The notes beneath the pieces are model-generated. The model did not search any database, was not told where the DNA came from, and saw only the letters and a program-made list of their open reading frames with translations. From contig NZ_CM001558.1 of NCBI RefSeq assembly GCF_000281895.1, forward strand, positions 4,840,556 through 4,904,555: DNA of 64,000 bases. The letters are read 5' to 3'. The position numbers and the translations under genes are program-made. Numbering within the stretch: the stretch's first letter is position 1; each line of letters begins with the position of its first letter. Source of the DNA: Pseudomonas fluorescens Q2-87 (GTDB lineage Bacteria; Pseudomonadota; Gammaproteobacteria; Pseudomonadales; Pseudomonadaceae). This document shows, in pieces, positions 15,181 through 28,900 of this stretch.

Positions 15181-15433
15181 TTAAAGCGGTCCGAGCCGCC
15201 GGGGAAAGCGAAGGAAGGCCGAAGCCCCCGATCACCTGCATTAATCACAGTGCACCTTTCAAAAAAACCGCCGCGTTGGGACAGACCGGAAGTGAAGTCA
15301 CCGGTACGTTGCTCGCTACACATTTTTTGGAATCGCCCAGCAAAGACTGCTTGGTAATCGGCAACTCCTGCAATTCAGGCGAATCCACAGAAGTTGTATC
15401 AAGAAGGGAGCGTAGTCTACCGGAAAGCCCCTT

Positions 15434-16759
15434 TCAGCTCAAACCCCGATCTTGGCTTCCTGGCTGCCAGATCAATTTCCAACTGCCATCAGCCGGTGCA
15501 TCGAGCCCGCCCACGTTGGCCGCCGCCAGCAAACGTTCACCTTGATACAGCAGCGGCAATCGCCCGCGAACGAACGCCGGCACCCCGCTTTCGTTGAACA
15601 AACGCTTGAGATCACGATGTCCGCGCCCCGCCAACGCCATCACTTCACCGCCTTGACGATAGCGCACGCAAAGAGCTCCCGCAGGCGCCTTGCCGCTTAG
15701 CATTACCCGACCATTGTCCGGCAAGCGCAACGGTACCGAGGGATCGGCCCACGCGACGGGGCCCGAAACCGAACGCAGCCAGTGGTCGGATAACCACCAA
15801 ACGCGCCCGCCGGCCCGGTGCAGTTCACCAGCGGCCAGGCGCCAGATCGGGTGGGCTTCACTCGCCGCGTCGCGCAGCGAGTCCCAGCCGGACCAATGGT
15901 CGCTGTCGGGCAGTGTTGTCCTCGACGCCAGCCAATGGCTCAAGGCATTGCGCTGGCGAGCCGGCGACAAAGCCTGCAACGGCGCCAGCTCCAGCGAAGG
16001 CAAGCCAAGCCAGTCGAACGGGCCCGTGGTAGCGGCGTGAGCCAGGTCTATTACTGCCAGGTCATCGAGCAGGCCTTGGGCTTCAACCATATGGGCGGCG
16101 CTGCGTGCCAGGGTTGCCGAGGCCTTGGGCCAGTGCCCGACCACTAAGGGCAAGACCTGCTGGCGCAGGTAGTTGCGTGCGTACCGGTGATCGTCATTGG
16201 AAGGGTCCTCGATCCAGCTCAAGCCCTGCTGCGCCGCGTAGGTTTCCAGCTCCGCACGTGACACGTCGAGCAATGGACGAAGCAAATGGCCTTGGCCCAG
16301 GGGACGCTGCCTCGGCATCGCCGCCAACCCTCGCACCCCTGCCCCGCGCAGCAAACGAAACAACAGGGTTTCAGCCTGGTCGTCGCGGTGCTGGGCAGTG
16401 AGCAGCACTTCATTGCCGTGGATCGCGGCCAGGAAAGCCCCGTAACGCGCCTCCCTGGCAGCCCGCTCGACACTGGCGCCAGACTGGACCTCGACATGAA
16501 TCACTTGCAACGGCACCCCAAGGGCGTCGCAGACCGAACGGCAATGGGCCGGCCACGTATCGGCCACAGCCTGGAGGCCATGGTGCACATGGATTGCACT
16601 GAGTGTTGGCAGGGAATGGTTTTTTGAGAGGGACGCGAGCAGGTGCAGCAGGACGGTGGAATCGAGGCCGCCGGAGAAAGCGATGTGCCAGGTGGCGGCG
16701 TTGCGCCAGGGAATGAGTTGGGTAAGCAGGCGGCTTGGCAGATCGTTGCTTGCGTTCAT
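15434..16759 (-). CDS. tilS: tRNA(Ile)-lysidine synthetase
   Basis: 441 residues. It attaches lysine to C34 of the AUA-reading tRNA-Ile, switching it from methionine to isoleucine identity. The PP-loop SGGLDSTVLLHLLA is at about 29-42. The substrate-binding middle and C-terminal TilS domains follow (GRGHRDLKRLFNESGVPAF). I prefer the ATG at 16759 (AAGG upstream); a GTG at 16777 in frame would add six residues. It lies downstream of accA, separated by a paired REP element. Confidence 0.95.
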   Translation of the reverse strand: MNASNDLPSRLLTQLIPWRNAATWHIAFSGGLDSTVLLHLLASLSKNHSLPTLSAIHVHHGLQAVADTWPAHCRSVCDALGVPLQVIHVEVQSGASVERAAREARYGAFLAAIHGNEVLLTAQHRDDQAETLLFRLLRGAGVRGLAAMPRQRPLGQGHLLRPLLDVSRAELETYAAQQGLSWIEDPSNDDHRYARNYLRQQVLPLVVGHWPKASATLARSAAHMVEAQGLLDDLAVIDLAHAATTGPFDWLGLPSLELAPLQALSPARQRNALSHWLASRTTLPDSDHWSGWDSLRDAASEAHPIWRLAAGELHRAGGRVWWLSDHWLRSVSGPVAWADPSVPLRLPDNGRVMLSGKAPAGALCVRYRQGGEVMALAGRGHRDLKRLFNESGVPAFVRGRLPLLYQGERLLAAANVGGLDAPADGSWKLIWQPGSQDRGLS

Positions 16760-16786
16760 GGGTTTCAGCCTTGGCACAAATCAAAT

Positions 16787-16874
16787 GTGGGAGCGGGCTT
16801 GCTCGCGAAGGCAGTGAATCAGTCAACACGGGGGTTGAATGTTAAACCGCTTTCGCGAGCAAGCCCGCTCCCAC
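16787..16874. repeat. Paired REP element, GTGGGAGCGGGCTTGCTCGCGA class
   Basis: Two inverted copies of GTGGGAGCGGGCTTGCTCGC flank a 40-base spacer, forming a large potential cruciform in the accA-tilS gap. The same class recurs at 50055, 52911 and 55507. Confidence 0.85.
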
Positions 16875-16909
16875 ATTGGCTCCCCACAACTGCTGGAGAC
16901 TTGGTCAGA

Positions 16910-17857
16910 TCAGAGACCGTAGCTCATCAAACGCTCGTAGCGACGGGTCAGCAGCGCGTCGTTGTCGAACTTCTTCAGCATCGCCAGTTGCGAACCCAGC
17001 TCGGCACGAATCAGCGCCGCCGCCGCAGCCGGATCACGGTGAGCGCCGCCCACGGGTTCGTTGATTACTTTGTCGACGATGCCCAGGCCCTTGAGGCGCT
17101 CGGCGGTGATGCCCATGGCTTCAGCGGCATCCGGTGCTTTCTCGGCGGTTTTCCACAGGATCGATGCACAGCCTTCCGGCGAGATCACTGCATAAGTGGA
17201 ATATTGCAGCATGTTCAACTGATCGCAGACACCAATGGCCAGTGCGCCGCCAGAACCGCCTTCACCAATCACGGTAGCGATGATCGGGGTTTTCAGGCGA
17301 GCCATGACGCGCAGGTTCCAGGCAATTGCCTCGCTCTGGTTACGCTCTTCGGCATCGATGCCCGGATAGGCACCCGGTGTGTCGATGAAGGTCAGGATCG
17401 GCATCTTGAAGCGTTCGGCCATTTCCATCAGGCGGCACGCCTTGCGATAACCTTCGGGACGCGGCATGCCGAAATTGCGGCGCACCTTCTCGCGCACTTC
17501 GCGGCCTTTCTGGTGGCCGATCACCATGACTGGCTGGTCGTCCAGACGGGCGACGCCGCCGACGATCGCGGCGTCATCGGAGAAGTGACGGTCGCCGTGC
17601 AGCTCATCGAACTCGGTGAAAATGTGTTCGATGTAGTCCAGCGTGTAGGGACGACGTGGGTGACGCGCCAAACGCGCGATCTGCCAGCTGGTCAGCTTGC
17701 CGAAGATGTCTTCGGTCAGCGTGCGGCTTTTGTCCTGCAGACGAGAGATTTCATCGCCGATATTCAGCGAATTGTCATTACCGACCAAGCGCAACTCTTC
17801 GATCTTGGCTTGCAGGTCGGCGATCGGCTGTTCGAAATCTAGAAAATTCGGGTTCAT
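16910..17857 (-). CDS. accA: Acetyl-CoA carboxylase carboxyltransferase subunit alpha
   Basis: 315 residues. With AccD it transfers carboxyl from carboxybiotin to acetyl-CoA, the first step of fatty acid synthesis. The N-terminus [22 protein letters not shown] and the crotonase-fold motif [17 protein letters not shown] (about 196-212) are diagnostic. The ATG at 17857 matches the family start; the in-frame extension to 17884 does not. Downstream of dnaE, as in other gamma-proteobacteria. Confidence 0.97.
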   Translation of the reverse strand: MNPNFLDFEQPIADLQAKIEELRLVGNDNSLNIGDEISRLQDKSRTLTEDIFGKLTSWQIARLARHPRRPYTLDYIEHIFTEFDELHGDRHFSDDAAIVGGVARLDDQPVMVIGHQKGREVREKVRRNFGMPRPEGYRKACRLMEMAERFKMPILTFIDTPGAYPGIDAEERNQSEAIAWNLRVMARLKTPIIATVIGEGGSGGALAIGVCDQLNMLQYSTYAVISPEGCASILWKTAEKAPDAAEAMGITAERLKGLGIVDKVINEPVGGAHRDPAAAAALIRAELGSQLAMLKKFDNDALLTRRYERLMSYGL

Positions 17858-18006
17858 AGGCGTCCGTCTTGGGTCGACGTCCAAGAGAGCTTGGGCCGGC
17901 CGGTTGTCTATTCGCGCCTACCTTAAGGGAGAGGCGCGTTCAGGTCGAGATTAAAAATTCAGGTCGAGATCAGGGGCAATCCGGTTTCAACAGTGGCCCC
18001 TGGCCG

Positions 18007-21528
<3,522 letters not shown>

Positions 21529-21557
21529 AGTGATCCTGCGTTAAGTCATGAAAACAA

Positions 21558-21583
21558 CAAGGCCCGGATTGTACCGGGCCTTG
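21558..21583 (-). terminator. Terminator between rnhB and dnaE
   Basis: CAAGGCCCGG / CCGGGCCTTG, 10-bp perfect stem with a 6-base loop, followed on the minus strand by a T-rich stretch. It lies just before dnaE, so dnaE probably has its own promoter close by. Confidence 0.7.
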
Positions 21584-21631
21584 GGTAAAACATCAGCCTG
21601 CAACCCATGCCGTTCATTTGGATGATTGCAT

Positions 21632-21724
21632 CCGTGGCGAGGGAGCTTGCTCCCGCTTGGGTGCGAAGCGCCCATAAGAAAGGGCTGCTGCGCAGCCCAG
21701 CGGGAGCAAGCTCCCTCGCCACGG
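21632..21724. repeat. Paired REP element, GTGGCGAGGGAGCTTGCTCCCGC class
   Basis: Inverted copies of CCGTGGCGAGGGAGCTTGCT bracket a spacer that itself contains GGGCTGC/GCAGCCC. Related elements are at 41577, 42056 and 51769. Confidence 0.85.
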
Positions 21725-21740
21725 TGAATCAGGTGAACCT

Positions 21741-22382
21741 TCAGCTTACGATCAAACCATCACGAGCTTCGTAGGCCAGCCGCACCGGGGCGAACGAGCG
21801 GCGGTGGATCGGCGTTGGGCCCAGGCGTGCCAGGGCTTCCAGATGAACGGGGGTCGGGTAGCCTTTGTGGCTGCCGATGCCGTAGCCCGGGTAGATCAAC
21901 TCAAAGGCCGTCATTTCCCGGTCACGGCTGACCTTGGCCAGGATCGATGCCGCTGCGATGGCCGGCACCTTGCCGTCCCCCTGGATGACCGCCTCGGCAC
22001 GCATCGACAGCTTCGGACAACGATTGCCATCGATCATCGCCAGTTTCGGCGTGATGTGCAGTCCCTGGACAGCCCGCTGCATGGCGAGCATGGTGGCGTG
22101 GAGGATATTCAGCTCGTCGATTTCTTCGACTTCGGCCCGGGCGATGCACCAGCTCAGGGCTTTCTCGCAGATTTCATCGTAGAGTTTTTCACGGCGGGCT
22201 TCAGTGAGCTTCTTCGAATCGTTCAGACCCAGGATTGGCCGGTTCGGGTCGAGAATCACCGCTGCCGTCACCACCGCGCCGCACAAAGGGCCGCGCCCCA
22301 CTTCATCGACACCGGCTACCAGCTCTTGCACTTCGGCGACCAGGTTGAAGTCCAAACCCATCTGCAGCTTTCCGTTACTCAT
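21741..22382 (-). CDS. rnhB: Ribonuclease HII
   Basis: 213 residues. It cleaves RNA in RNA-DNA hybrids and removes misincorporated ribonucleotides. Active-site acids are in [15 protein letters not shown] (Asp/Glu, about 24-38), [13 protein letters not shown] and MIDGNRCP. The ATG at 22382 overlaps the lpxB stop as ATGA, adding a few residues to the usual start (MGLDFNL). The lpxB-rnhB-dnaE order is conserved. Confidence 0.95.
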   Translation of the reverse strand: MSNGKLQMGLDFNLVAEVQELVAGVDEVGRGPLCGAVVTAAVILDPNRPILGLNDSKKLTEARREKLYDEICEKALSWCIARAEVEEIDELNILHATMLAMQRAVQGLHITPKLAMIDGNRCPKLSMRAEAVIQGDGKVPAIAAASILAKVSRDREMTAFELIYPGYGIGSHKGYPTPVHLEALARLGPTPIHRRSFAPVRLAYEARDGLIVS

Positions 22383-23509
22383 GGTTTTGCGCCAATCAGG
22401 GTCAGTACCGCATCCGCAGCCTGGTTTGAGGCATCGCGACGCAAGGTACGGTGGATTTCGTCGAAGCCCCGGGTCTGCTCCTGACCGCCGTCGATCAAGG
22501 GTGCAAGCGTGCTGGCCAGCGCCTCGGCCGTCGCATCGTCCTGCAGCAATTCAGGCACCAGCATGCGTTGGGCCAACAGGTTCGGCAAGGACACGTAGGG
22601 GCTCTTGACCATGCGCTTGAGAATCCAGAACGTCAGCGGCGCCAGGCGATAGGCAACCACCATCGGGCGTTTATACAGCAGCGCTTCAAGGGTAGCAGTG
22701 CCGGAGGCAATCAACACGGCATCACAGGCCGCCAACGCGTCATGGGAACGGCCATCGAGCAACGTGACCGGCAGATCGCGACCAACCAGTAGCGTCTCAA
22801 GTTGCGCCCGACGCTGCGGGCTGGCGCACGGCAGGACAAAACGCACGCCGGGACGCATCGTCAGAAGGCGCTGCGCCGCGTCGAAAAACAAGCCGCCCAG
22901 GCGACTCACTTCGCCGCCTCGGCTACCGGGCATCAGCGCCACCAGCGGGCCTTCGGGTAGGCCCAGCGCCTGGCGCGCCGCGGCGCGGTCAGCTTCCAGG
23001 GGAATGGTATCGGCCAGGGTGTGGCCGACAAACCGCACCGGCACGCCCTTCGCCTCGTAGAAGCGGGCTTCGAACGGCAGCAGCGTCAGCATCAGGTCGC
23101 AGCCTTCGCGGATCTTCAGCACCCGCTTCTGCCGCCAGGCCCACACCGACGGGCTGACGTAATGCACGGTCTTGATCCCGCCCTGACGCAACTTGAGTTC
23201 GATATTGAGGGTGAAATCCGGCGCGTCGATGCCGATGAACACATCCGGCTTCTCGTGGATCAGCGTCTCGATCAGCTTCTTGCGTCGAGCCAGCAGCTCG
23301 CGCAGGCGACCGAGCACTTCCACCAGCCCCATCACCGAAAGGCGCTCCATGGGGAAATAGGAAGTCAGCCCCTCGGCTTGCATCAATGGCCCACCGACTC
23401 CGATGAACTCGACCGCAGGATGCCGGGCCTTGAGCGCCCGCATGAGACCTGCGCCCAGAATGTCACCGGAAGCCTCTCCCGCCACCAGTGCAATACGCAA
23501 ATTAGCCAT
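22379..23509 (-). CDS. lpxB: Lipid-A-disaccharide synthase
   Basis: 376 residues, a GT-B glycosyltransferase. It joins UDP-2,3-diacylglucosamine and lipid X to the tetraacyl disaccharide of lipid A at the inner membrane. It starts [22 protein letters not shown]. The open frame extends to 23815, but that part overlaps lpxA antisense to the family and is not coding. The motif [14 protein letters not shown] is near residue 190. The stop overlaps rnhB by ATGA, and lpxA ends 2 bases upstream. Confidence 0.97.
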   Translation of the reverse strand: MANLRIALVAGEASGDILGAGLMRALKARHPAVEFIGVGGPLMQAEGLTSYFPMERLSVMGLVEVLGRLRELLARRKKLIETLIHEKPDVFIGIDAPDFTLNIELKLRQGGIKTVHYVSPSVWAWRQKRVLKIREGCDLMLTLLPFEARFYEAKGVPVRFVGHTLADTIPLEADRAAARQALGLPEGPLVALMPGSRGGEVSRLGGLFFDAAQRLLTMRPGVRFVLPCASPQRRAQLETLLVGRDLPVTLLDGRSHDALAACDAVLIASGTATLEALLYKRPMVVAYRLAPLTFWILKRMVKSPYVSLPNLLAQRMLVPELLQDDATAEALASTLAPLIDGGQEQTRGFDEIHRTLRRDASNQAADAVLTLIGAKP

Positions 23510-23511
23510 GG

Positions 23512-24288
23512 TTAGCGAGTGATGCCGCGAGTCGAAGACTGGATAGAGTCGCGGAAGATGGCGACTTCCGGATGCTGCGCCGACGCCTCGGCCAATTCGG
23601 CAAGCGCCTGCTCGACCGTCAGGCCCTGGCGATACACGACCTTGTAGGCGCGACGCAACGCCGTGATGGCCTCTTCGCTGAAACCGCGACGGCGCATGCC
23701 TTCGAAGTTCATGCTGCGGGCTTCGGCGGGGTTGCCGAACACCGTGACGTAGGCCGGCACATCCTTGCCAATGGCGGTCCCCATGCCAGAGAAGCTGTGG
23801 GCGCCGATATGGCAATACTGGTGCACCAGGGTAAAACCGGACAGGATCGCCCAGTCATCCACATGCACATGGCCGGCCAACGCGGTGTTGTTGACCAGGA
23901 TGCAGTGGTTACCGATAACACTGTCGTGGCCGATGTGCGCATAAGCCATGATCAGGTTGTGGTCGCCCAGGGTCGTTTCGCTGCGATCCTGAACGGTGCC
24001 ACGGTGAATCGTCACGCCTTCGCGAATCACGTTGTGATCGCCAATGACCAGGCGGGTTTCTTCACCTTTGTATTTGAGATCGGGCGTGTCCTCGCCTACC
24101 GAGGAAAACTGGTAGATGCGATTGTGACGGCCGATCCGGGTCGGTCCCTTGAGCACTACGTGGGGACCGATCACCGTACCCTCGCCGATTTCCACACCTG
24201 CGCCGATGATCGACCACGGGCCGACCTCGACATCGGCGGCCAGGACGGCCGTCGGATCGATGATTGCGCGAGGGTCGATCAAACTCAT
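23512..24288 (-). CDS. lpxA: UDP-N-acetylglucosamine acyltransferase
   Basis: 258 residues, a trimeric left-handed beta-helix protein with many hexapeptide repeats. It adds the 3-O hydroxyacyl chain from ACP to UDP-GlcNAc, the first lipid A step. The catalytic His is in [18 protein letters not shown] (about 122-139). The start overlaps the fabZ stop as ATGA, and the neighbouring genes encode FabZ, LpxB and LpxD. Confidence 0.97.
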   Translation of the reverse strand: MSLIDPRAIIDPTAVLAADVEVGPWSIIGAGVEIGEGTVIGPHVVLKGPTRIGRHNRIYQFSSVGEDTPDLKYKGEETRLVIGDHNVIREGVTIHRGTVQDRSETTLGDHNLIMAYAHIGHDSVIGNHCILVNNTALAGHVHVDDWAILSGFTLVHQYCHIGAHSFSGMGTAIGKDVPAYVTVFGNPAEARSMNFEGMRRRGFSEEAITALRRAYKVVYRQGLTVEQALAELAEASAQHPEVAIFRDSIQSSTRGITR

Positions 24289-24725
24289 AGTTTGCGTTCC
24301 GCACAGATGATTTCAGCGGAGCAGACCGGCTTGCCGTCGACCGAAGCCTGGCATTCGAACTTCCAGATCTGGCGCTTGCAACTGATGAACTTGGCTTCGA
24401 GGATCAATTGATCGCCCGGAGTGACCGGCTGGCGGAAGCGCAGCTTGTCGGAGCCAACAAAGTAATAGAGCGTGCCGTCGGCAGGCTTCACGTCCAGCAT
24501 TTTGAAACCAAGGATCCCGGCAGCCTGAGCCATCGCTTCGATGATCAATACGCCCGGCATGATCGGATGCGCAGGGAAGTGACCATTGAAGAACGGTTCG
24601 TTGATGCTGACATTCTTGTAGGCGCGAATGCGCTTGCCTTCAACGTCAAGGTCCACCACCCGGTCCACCAGCAGGAACGGGTAACGGTGAGGCAGGTATT
24701 CGCGAATCTCGTTGATGTCCATCAT
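24285..24725 (-). CDS. fabZ: (3R)-hydroxyacyl-ACP dehydratase FabZ
   Basis: 146 residues, hotdog fold. It dehydrates beta-hydroxyacyl-ACP in fatty acid elongation and competes with LpxA/LpxD for the same substrate. The active site is [21 protein letters not shown] (His and Glu, about 47-67). I start at [19 protein letters not shown] (24725), the family N-terminus; an upstream extension to 24785 is not conserved. No strong Shine-Dalgarno is seen, so coupling to lpxD is possible despite a 105-base gap. Confidence 0.96.
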   Translation of the reverse strand: MMDINEIREYLPHRYPFLLVDRVVDLDVEGKRIRAYKNVSINEPFFNGHFPAHPIMPGVLIIEAMAQAAGILGFKMLDVKPADGTLYYFVGSDKLRFRQPVTPGDQLILEAKFISCKRQIWKFECQASVDGKPVCSAEIICAERKL

Positions 24726-24830
24726 TTCGGGGGGAAGCCTATGTAAAGATTGGGAGCGCACGAGTGACGCGCACTCCGCTAGCAAATCAAGATGCCCTAA
24801 CGGCTGTGCACACTTGATATGGAAATGGTA

Positions 24831-25886
24831 TCAGCCATCTGATGAAGCATTACCGCCAGGGGTCACGTCCCCTACACGCTTTTCCACCTGCTTGAGGCGC
24901 CGCGCAATGTCGTCGAGCTGACGGATACGCGCCGCGCTCTTGCGCCATTCGGCTGCCGGCTGCATCGCCGTACCGGACGAATAAGCACCCGGCTCGGTAA
25001 TCGAGTGAGTCACCATGGTCATCCCGGTCAGGAATACGTTGTCACAGATATCGATATGCCCCACCAGCCCCACGCCACCGGCGAGCATGCAATGCTTGCC
25101 GATCTTGGTGCTGCCGGAAATCCCCACGCAAGCGGCCATGGCGGTGTGGTCACCGACCTGGACGTTGTGGGCGATCTGGATCTGATTGTCGAGCTTGACG
25201 CCATTGCCAATGACCGTGTCGGCCAGGGCGCCACGGTCGATGGCAGTATTGACGCCAACCTCCACGTCATCGCCCAAGGTGACGCCGCCGATCTGGGCAA
25301 TCTTTTGCCAGATGCCTTTCTCGTTGGCAAAACCAAACCCTTCACCGCCCAGTACCGCGCCGGATTGAATCACTACGCGCTTGCCGATGCGTACATCGTG
25401 ATAGAGCGTGACACGCGGCGCCAACCAGCCACCTTCACCGATCTCGCAACGCGCGCCAATGACGCAATGAGCGCCCAGCGTGACACCGGCACCGATACGG
25501 GCCGCGCTTTCGATGACCACGAACGGACCGACGCTCGCCGTGGGGTCGACCACCGCATCCGCCGCAATCACGGCGCTGGGATGAATACCGGCAACCGCCT
25601 TGGGCTTGGGGTCGAACAGGTGGGAGATCCGTGCGTACGCCAGGTACGGATCGGGCACGATCAAGGCGTCGCCGACAAACCCTTCGGCATCGGCAGCCTT
25701 GAGCAACAGCGCGGCAGCCCGGCTATCGGCCAGGTATTTGCGGTATTGGGGATTTGCCAGAAAGCTCAACTGAGCTGGGCCAGCCTCTTGCAAAGTGGCT
25801 AGCCCAGTGATTGCCTTCTCCGGGTCGCCACGCAGGGTGGCGCCGAGGAACTCGGCCAATTGGCCGAGCTTGATGGTCGCTGTCAT
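24831..25886 (-). CDS. lpxD: UDP-3-O-(3-hydroxyacyl)glucosamine N-acyltransferase
   Basis: 351 residues. It adds the N-linked hydroxyacyl chain in lipid A synthesis. An N-terminal uridine-binding domain (about 1-100, [18 protein letters not shown]) precedes a long left-handed beta-helix with isoleucine-patch hexapeptides. The catalytic His is in [18 protein letters not shown] (about 238-255). A helical C-terminus follows. It starts 3 bases after the skp/ompH stop codon. Confidence 0.97.
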   Translation of the reverse strand: MTATIKLGQLAEFLGATLRGDPEKAITGLATLQEAGPAQLSFLANPQYRKYLADSRAAALLLKAADAEGFVGDALIVPDPYLAYARISHLFDPKPKAVAGIHPSAVIAADAVVDPTASVGPFVVIESAARIGAGVTLGAHCVIGARCEIGEGGWLAPRVTLYHDVRIGKRVVIQSGAVLGGEGFGFANEKGIWQKIAQIGGVTLGDDVEVGVNTAIDRGALADTVIGNGVKLDNQIQIAHNVQVGDHTAMAACVGISGSTKIGKHCMLAGGVGLVGHIDICDNVFLTGMTMVTHSITEPGAYSSGTAMQPAAEWRKSAARIRQLDDIARRLKQVEKRVGDVTPGGNASSDG

Positions 25887-25889
25887 GGA

Positions 25890-26393
25890 TTACTTCAGCT
25901 GATTCATGCGCTCGATCACCTGGCGCGTGATGTCGTACTGCGGCTTGACATCGATGACTGCGCCACGCTCGAACACCAGGTCAAAACCACCTTTCTTGAT
26001 GACTTCTTCCACGGCGCTGTCGAGTTTCGGCTTGAGCTGCTTGAGCATTTCACGGTCGGCAACGGCTTTGGCTTCGTTCAGCTCCTTGGACTGGAACTGG
26101 AAGTCACGGGCCTTTTGCTTGAATTCAAGCTCCAGACGCTCGCGCTCGCCCTGGGCCATCTTGTCCCCACCGGCGACCAGACGGTCCTGGATACCCTTGG
26201 CGCTGCTCTCCAGGCCCTTGAGCTTGGTCAGTTGCGGGCCGAATTTTTTCTCGGCATCCACGGCGTACTTCTTCGCCGCGTCGGACTCCAGCAAGGCCAT
26301 CTGGTAGTTCAGCACGGCGATCTTCATGTCGGCAAAAGCCGGACCTGCGACCAGTACGGTCGCCAGGAGAACCAATTGAGTCAACTTACGCAC
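25890..26393 (-). CDS. skp: Periplasmic chaperone OmpH/Skp family
   Basis: 167 residues. Signal peptide MRKLTQLVLLATVLVAGPAFA with cleavage after AFA. The mature part is a basic, coiled-coil helical arm region (about 50-130, rich in K/E) ending in a beta body (AVIDVKPQYDITRQVIERMNQL). Skp holds unfolded outer-membrane proteins in the periplasm and delivers them to BamA, whose gene lies 45 bases upstream. Called ompH in some Pseudomonas annotations. Confidence 0.93.
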   Translation of the reverse strand: MRKLTQLVLLATVLVAGPAFADMKIAVLNYQMALLESDAAKKYAVDAEKKFGPQLTKLKGLESSAKGIQDRLVAGGDKMAQGERERLELEFKQKARDFQFQSKELNEAKAVADREMLKQLKPKLDSAVEEVIKKGGFDLVFERGAVIDVKPQYDITRQVIERMNQLK

Positions 26394-26438
26394 GATGTAC
26401 TCCTACAAAATCCATTGTCGTTATCTTGGGGCAGACAG

Positions 26439-28826
26439 TTAGAACGTCTGGCCGAGGGAGAATTGGAACACTTGGGTTTCAGCGTCATCCGGTTTCTTGA
26501 TCGGCATCGCCAGCGCGAAGCTCAAAGGGCCCAGCGCGGTGACCCAGGTCACGCCCACACCCACGGAACTGGCCATGTTGCTGAGGCTGATGTCGTTGCA
26601 TTTGGCGTTGGACTTGGAGCCGTTGACGTTGGTGGTGTCATCGCAACTGGAGTCGAAGACGTTACCCACGTCCCAGAATACCGATGTGCGCAGGGAGCGT
26701 TGATCCTTGACGAACGGCATCGGGAACAGAACTTCCAGACCGCCCTGGATCAGGACGTTACCACCAAATGGCAGCGGATCCTGGTCCGGGTCCGCAACTG
26801 TACCTGCGTTACCAGTGGCCGCCGCACCGCGGCTCGGCGTACTGCGTGGACCCAAGGTGCTGTCCTTGAAGCCACGCACCGAGTTGAAACCACCCGCGTA
26901 ATAGTTCTCGTAGAACGGCAGGCCGTCAGTCGAGCCGTAGCCGTCACCATAACCCAGCTCGGTGTGCATGCGCAGGGTATAGGTGTCGGTCAGCGGCTGG
27001 AACAACTGGCCGCGATAATCAAGCTTGAAGAACGACAGGTCGCTGCCAGGCGTAGTGGTTTCGAATACCAGGCTCTGGGAATGACCACGCGTTGCCAGGA
27101 CACCCTTGTTCAGGGTCGACTCGGACCAACCGGCGGATGCCTTGAAGTTCAGGTAGCTGTCGCCTTCCTTGTTTACGAAGTCGAAGATCTCGTCAACGGT
27201 GTAGCGACCGGTGTTGATCTTGTCCTGCTGGGCGGTAAGGCCGAAGGTCAGGCGCGAGGTCTCGCTGATCGGATAGCCGACGTTGGCGCCGACACCGTAG
27301 CTGTCCACCGCATAGCTGGAAATATCGGAATCGAGCTCGTCATAGTCGGTGGTGCGATAGAAGGCGTTATAGCCCAGGCTCACACCGTCAGCGGTCCAGT
27401 AGGGGTCCACGAAGCCGAAGTTATAGCGAGTCTGGTATTCACTGCGGGTCAAGCCGATGCTGACCTTGTTACCGGTACCCAGGAAGTTGTTCTGGGTGAT
27501 CGAGCCACCGAGGATCAGGCCGGCGCTCTGGGCGAAACCGACGCTGGCGGTGATCGAGCCGGAAGCCTGCTCTTCGACGCTGTAGTTCACATCGACCTGG
27601 TCATCGACGCCCGGCACCGCCGGTGTCTCGACGTTGACTTCCTTGAAGAAGCCCAGGCGCTCCAGACGGGTCTTGGATTGGTCGATCAGGTAGGTCGAAG
27701 CCCAGCCGCCTTCCATCTGGCGCATTTCACGGCGCAGCACTTCGTCCTCGGACTTGGTGTTGCCACGGAAGTTGATACGGTTGACGTAGGCACGCTTGCC
27801 CGGGTCCACGGCGAAGGTGATGTCGACGGTGTGGTCGTCATCGTGCGGCTGTGGCACGCCGTTGACGTTGGCGAAGGTGTAGCCCTCGTTACCCAGGCGA
27901 CGTGTGATCAGCTCGGAGGTGGTGGTCATCAGCTTGCGCGAGAACACCTGACCCTTCTGCACCAGCAACAGCGACTTGACCTGGTCTTCAGGGACCTTCA
28001 GGTCACCGCTGAGCTTCACGTCGCGAACGGTGTACTTCTCGCCTTCGTTGACGTTGACGGTGATGTAGACGTGCTTCTTGTCCGGGGTGATGGACACCTG
28101 GGTCGAAGCGATGTCCATGTTGATATAGCCACGGTCCAGGTAGTAGGAACGCAGGCGCTCCAGGTCACCGGACAGCTTTTCACGGGCGTACTTGTCGTCG
28201 TTCTTGAAGAATGACAGCCAGTTGGTGGTCTTGAGTTCGAACAGGTCGATCAGGTCTTCGTCGGGGAAAACCGTGTTGCCCACCACGTTGATGTGCTGGA
28301 TCGCCGCCACGGTGCCTTCGTTGATGTTGACCTTCAGGCCGACACGGTTGCGCGGCTGCGGGACCACCTCGGTGTCCACAGTGGCCGAGTAGCGGCCCTG
28401 GGCCACGTACTGGCGTTGCAGTTCGTTACGCACACCTTCGAGGGTTGCACGCTGGAAGATCTCGCCCTCGGCCAGGCCCGATTGCTTGAGGCCTTTCATC
28501 AGGTCTTCAGTGGAGATCGCCTTGTTGCCTTCGATTTCGATACTGGCGACCGACGGGCGCTCGACTACCGTGATGACCAGGACATTGCCGTCACGGCCCA
28601 GCTGGATATCTTGAAAGAAGCCGGTTTTGAACAGCGCACGAGTGGATTCCACCAGGCGCCGATCATCCGCCTGCTCGCCGACGTTCAGCGGCAAGGCGCC
28701 AAAGACGCTACCTGCGGATACCCGCTGGAGGCCATTGACACGAATATCAGAGATAGTGAAGGACTCGGCGTGAACTTCGGCGATCATCAATACGGTGAGA
28801 ACCGCAGTTAGCAGCAGACGTTTCAT
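26439..28826 (-). CDS. bamA: Outer membrane protein assembly factor BamA
   Basis: 795 residues. Signal peptide MKRLLLTAVLTVLMIAEVHA. Five POTRA domains fill about 22-425 (the first begins FTISDIRVNGLQRVSAGSV). The C-terminal 16-stranded barrel carries the loop-6 motif VRGF within GGFNSVRGFKDSTLGPRS and ends in the outer-membrane signature FQFSLGQTF. It inserts beta-barrel proteins into the outer membrane. The ATG at 28826 gives the proper signal peptide; the frame extends nine residues further upstream. Confidence 0.97.
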   Translation of the reverse strand: MKRLLLTAVLTVLMIAEVHAESFTISDIRVNGLQRVSAGSVFGALPLNVGEQADDRRLVESTRALFKTGFFQDIQLGRDGNVLVITVVERPSVASIEIEGNKAISTEDLMKGLKQSGLAEGEIFQRATLEGVRNELQRQYVAQGRYSATVDTEVVPQPRNRVGLKVNINEGTVAAIQHINVVGNTVFPDEDLIDLFELKTTNWLSFFKNDDKYAREKLSGDLERLRSYYLDRGYINMDIASTQVSITPDKKHVYITVNVNEGEKYTVRDVKLSGDLKVPEDQVKSLLLVQKGQVFSRKLMTTTSELITRRLGNEGYTFANVNGVPQPHDDDHTVDITFAVDPGKRAYVNRINFRGNTKSEDEVLRREMRQMEGGWASTYLIDQSKTRLERLGFFKEVNVETPAVPGVDDQVDVNYSVEEQASGSITASVGFAQSAGLILGGSITQNNFLGTGNKVSIGLTRSEYQTRYNFGFVDPYWTADGVSLGYNAFYRTTDYDELDSDISSYAVDSYGVGANVGYPISETSRLTFGLTAQQDKINTGRYTVDEIFDFVNKEGDSYLNFKASAGWSESTLNKGVLATRGHSQSLVFETTTPGSDLSFFKLDYRGQLFQPLTDTYTLRMHTELGYGDGYGSTDGLPFYENYYAGGFNSVRGFKDSTLGPRSTPSRGAAATGNAGTVADPDQDPLPFGGNVLIQGGLEVLFPMPFVKDQRSLRTSVFWDVGNVFDSSCDDTTNVNGSKSNAKCNDISLSNMASSVGVGVTWVTALGPLSFALAMPIKKPDDAETQVFQFSLGQTF

Positions 28827-28900
28827 GAAGTCCTTTCTTATTCCAACTGGCAATAAACAAACTGCCGCAAAATGCGGCAGATTCGCAATTCAGCGAAGCG

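Noticed and set aside
23510..23815. N-terminal extension of lpxB
   Set aside because: It lies wholly inside lpxA in another frame; the conserved LpxB N-terminus starts at 23509.
25860..28214. 784-codon plus-strand open frame
   Set aside because: It is antisense to skp and bamA, whose products are complete and recognisable; high GC content creates long shadow frames.
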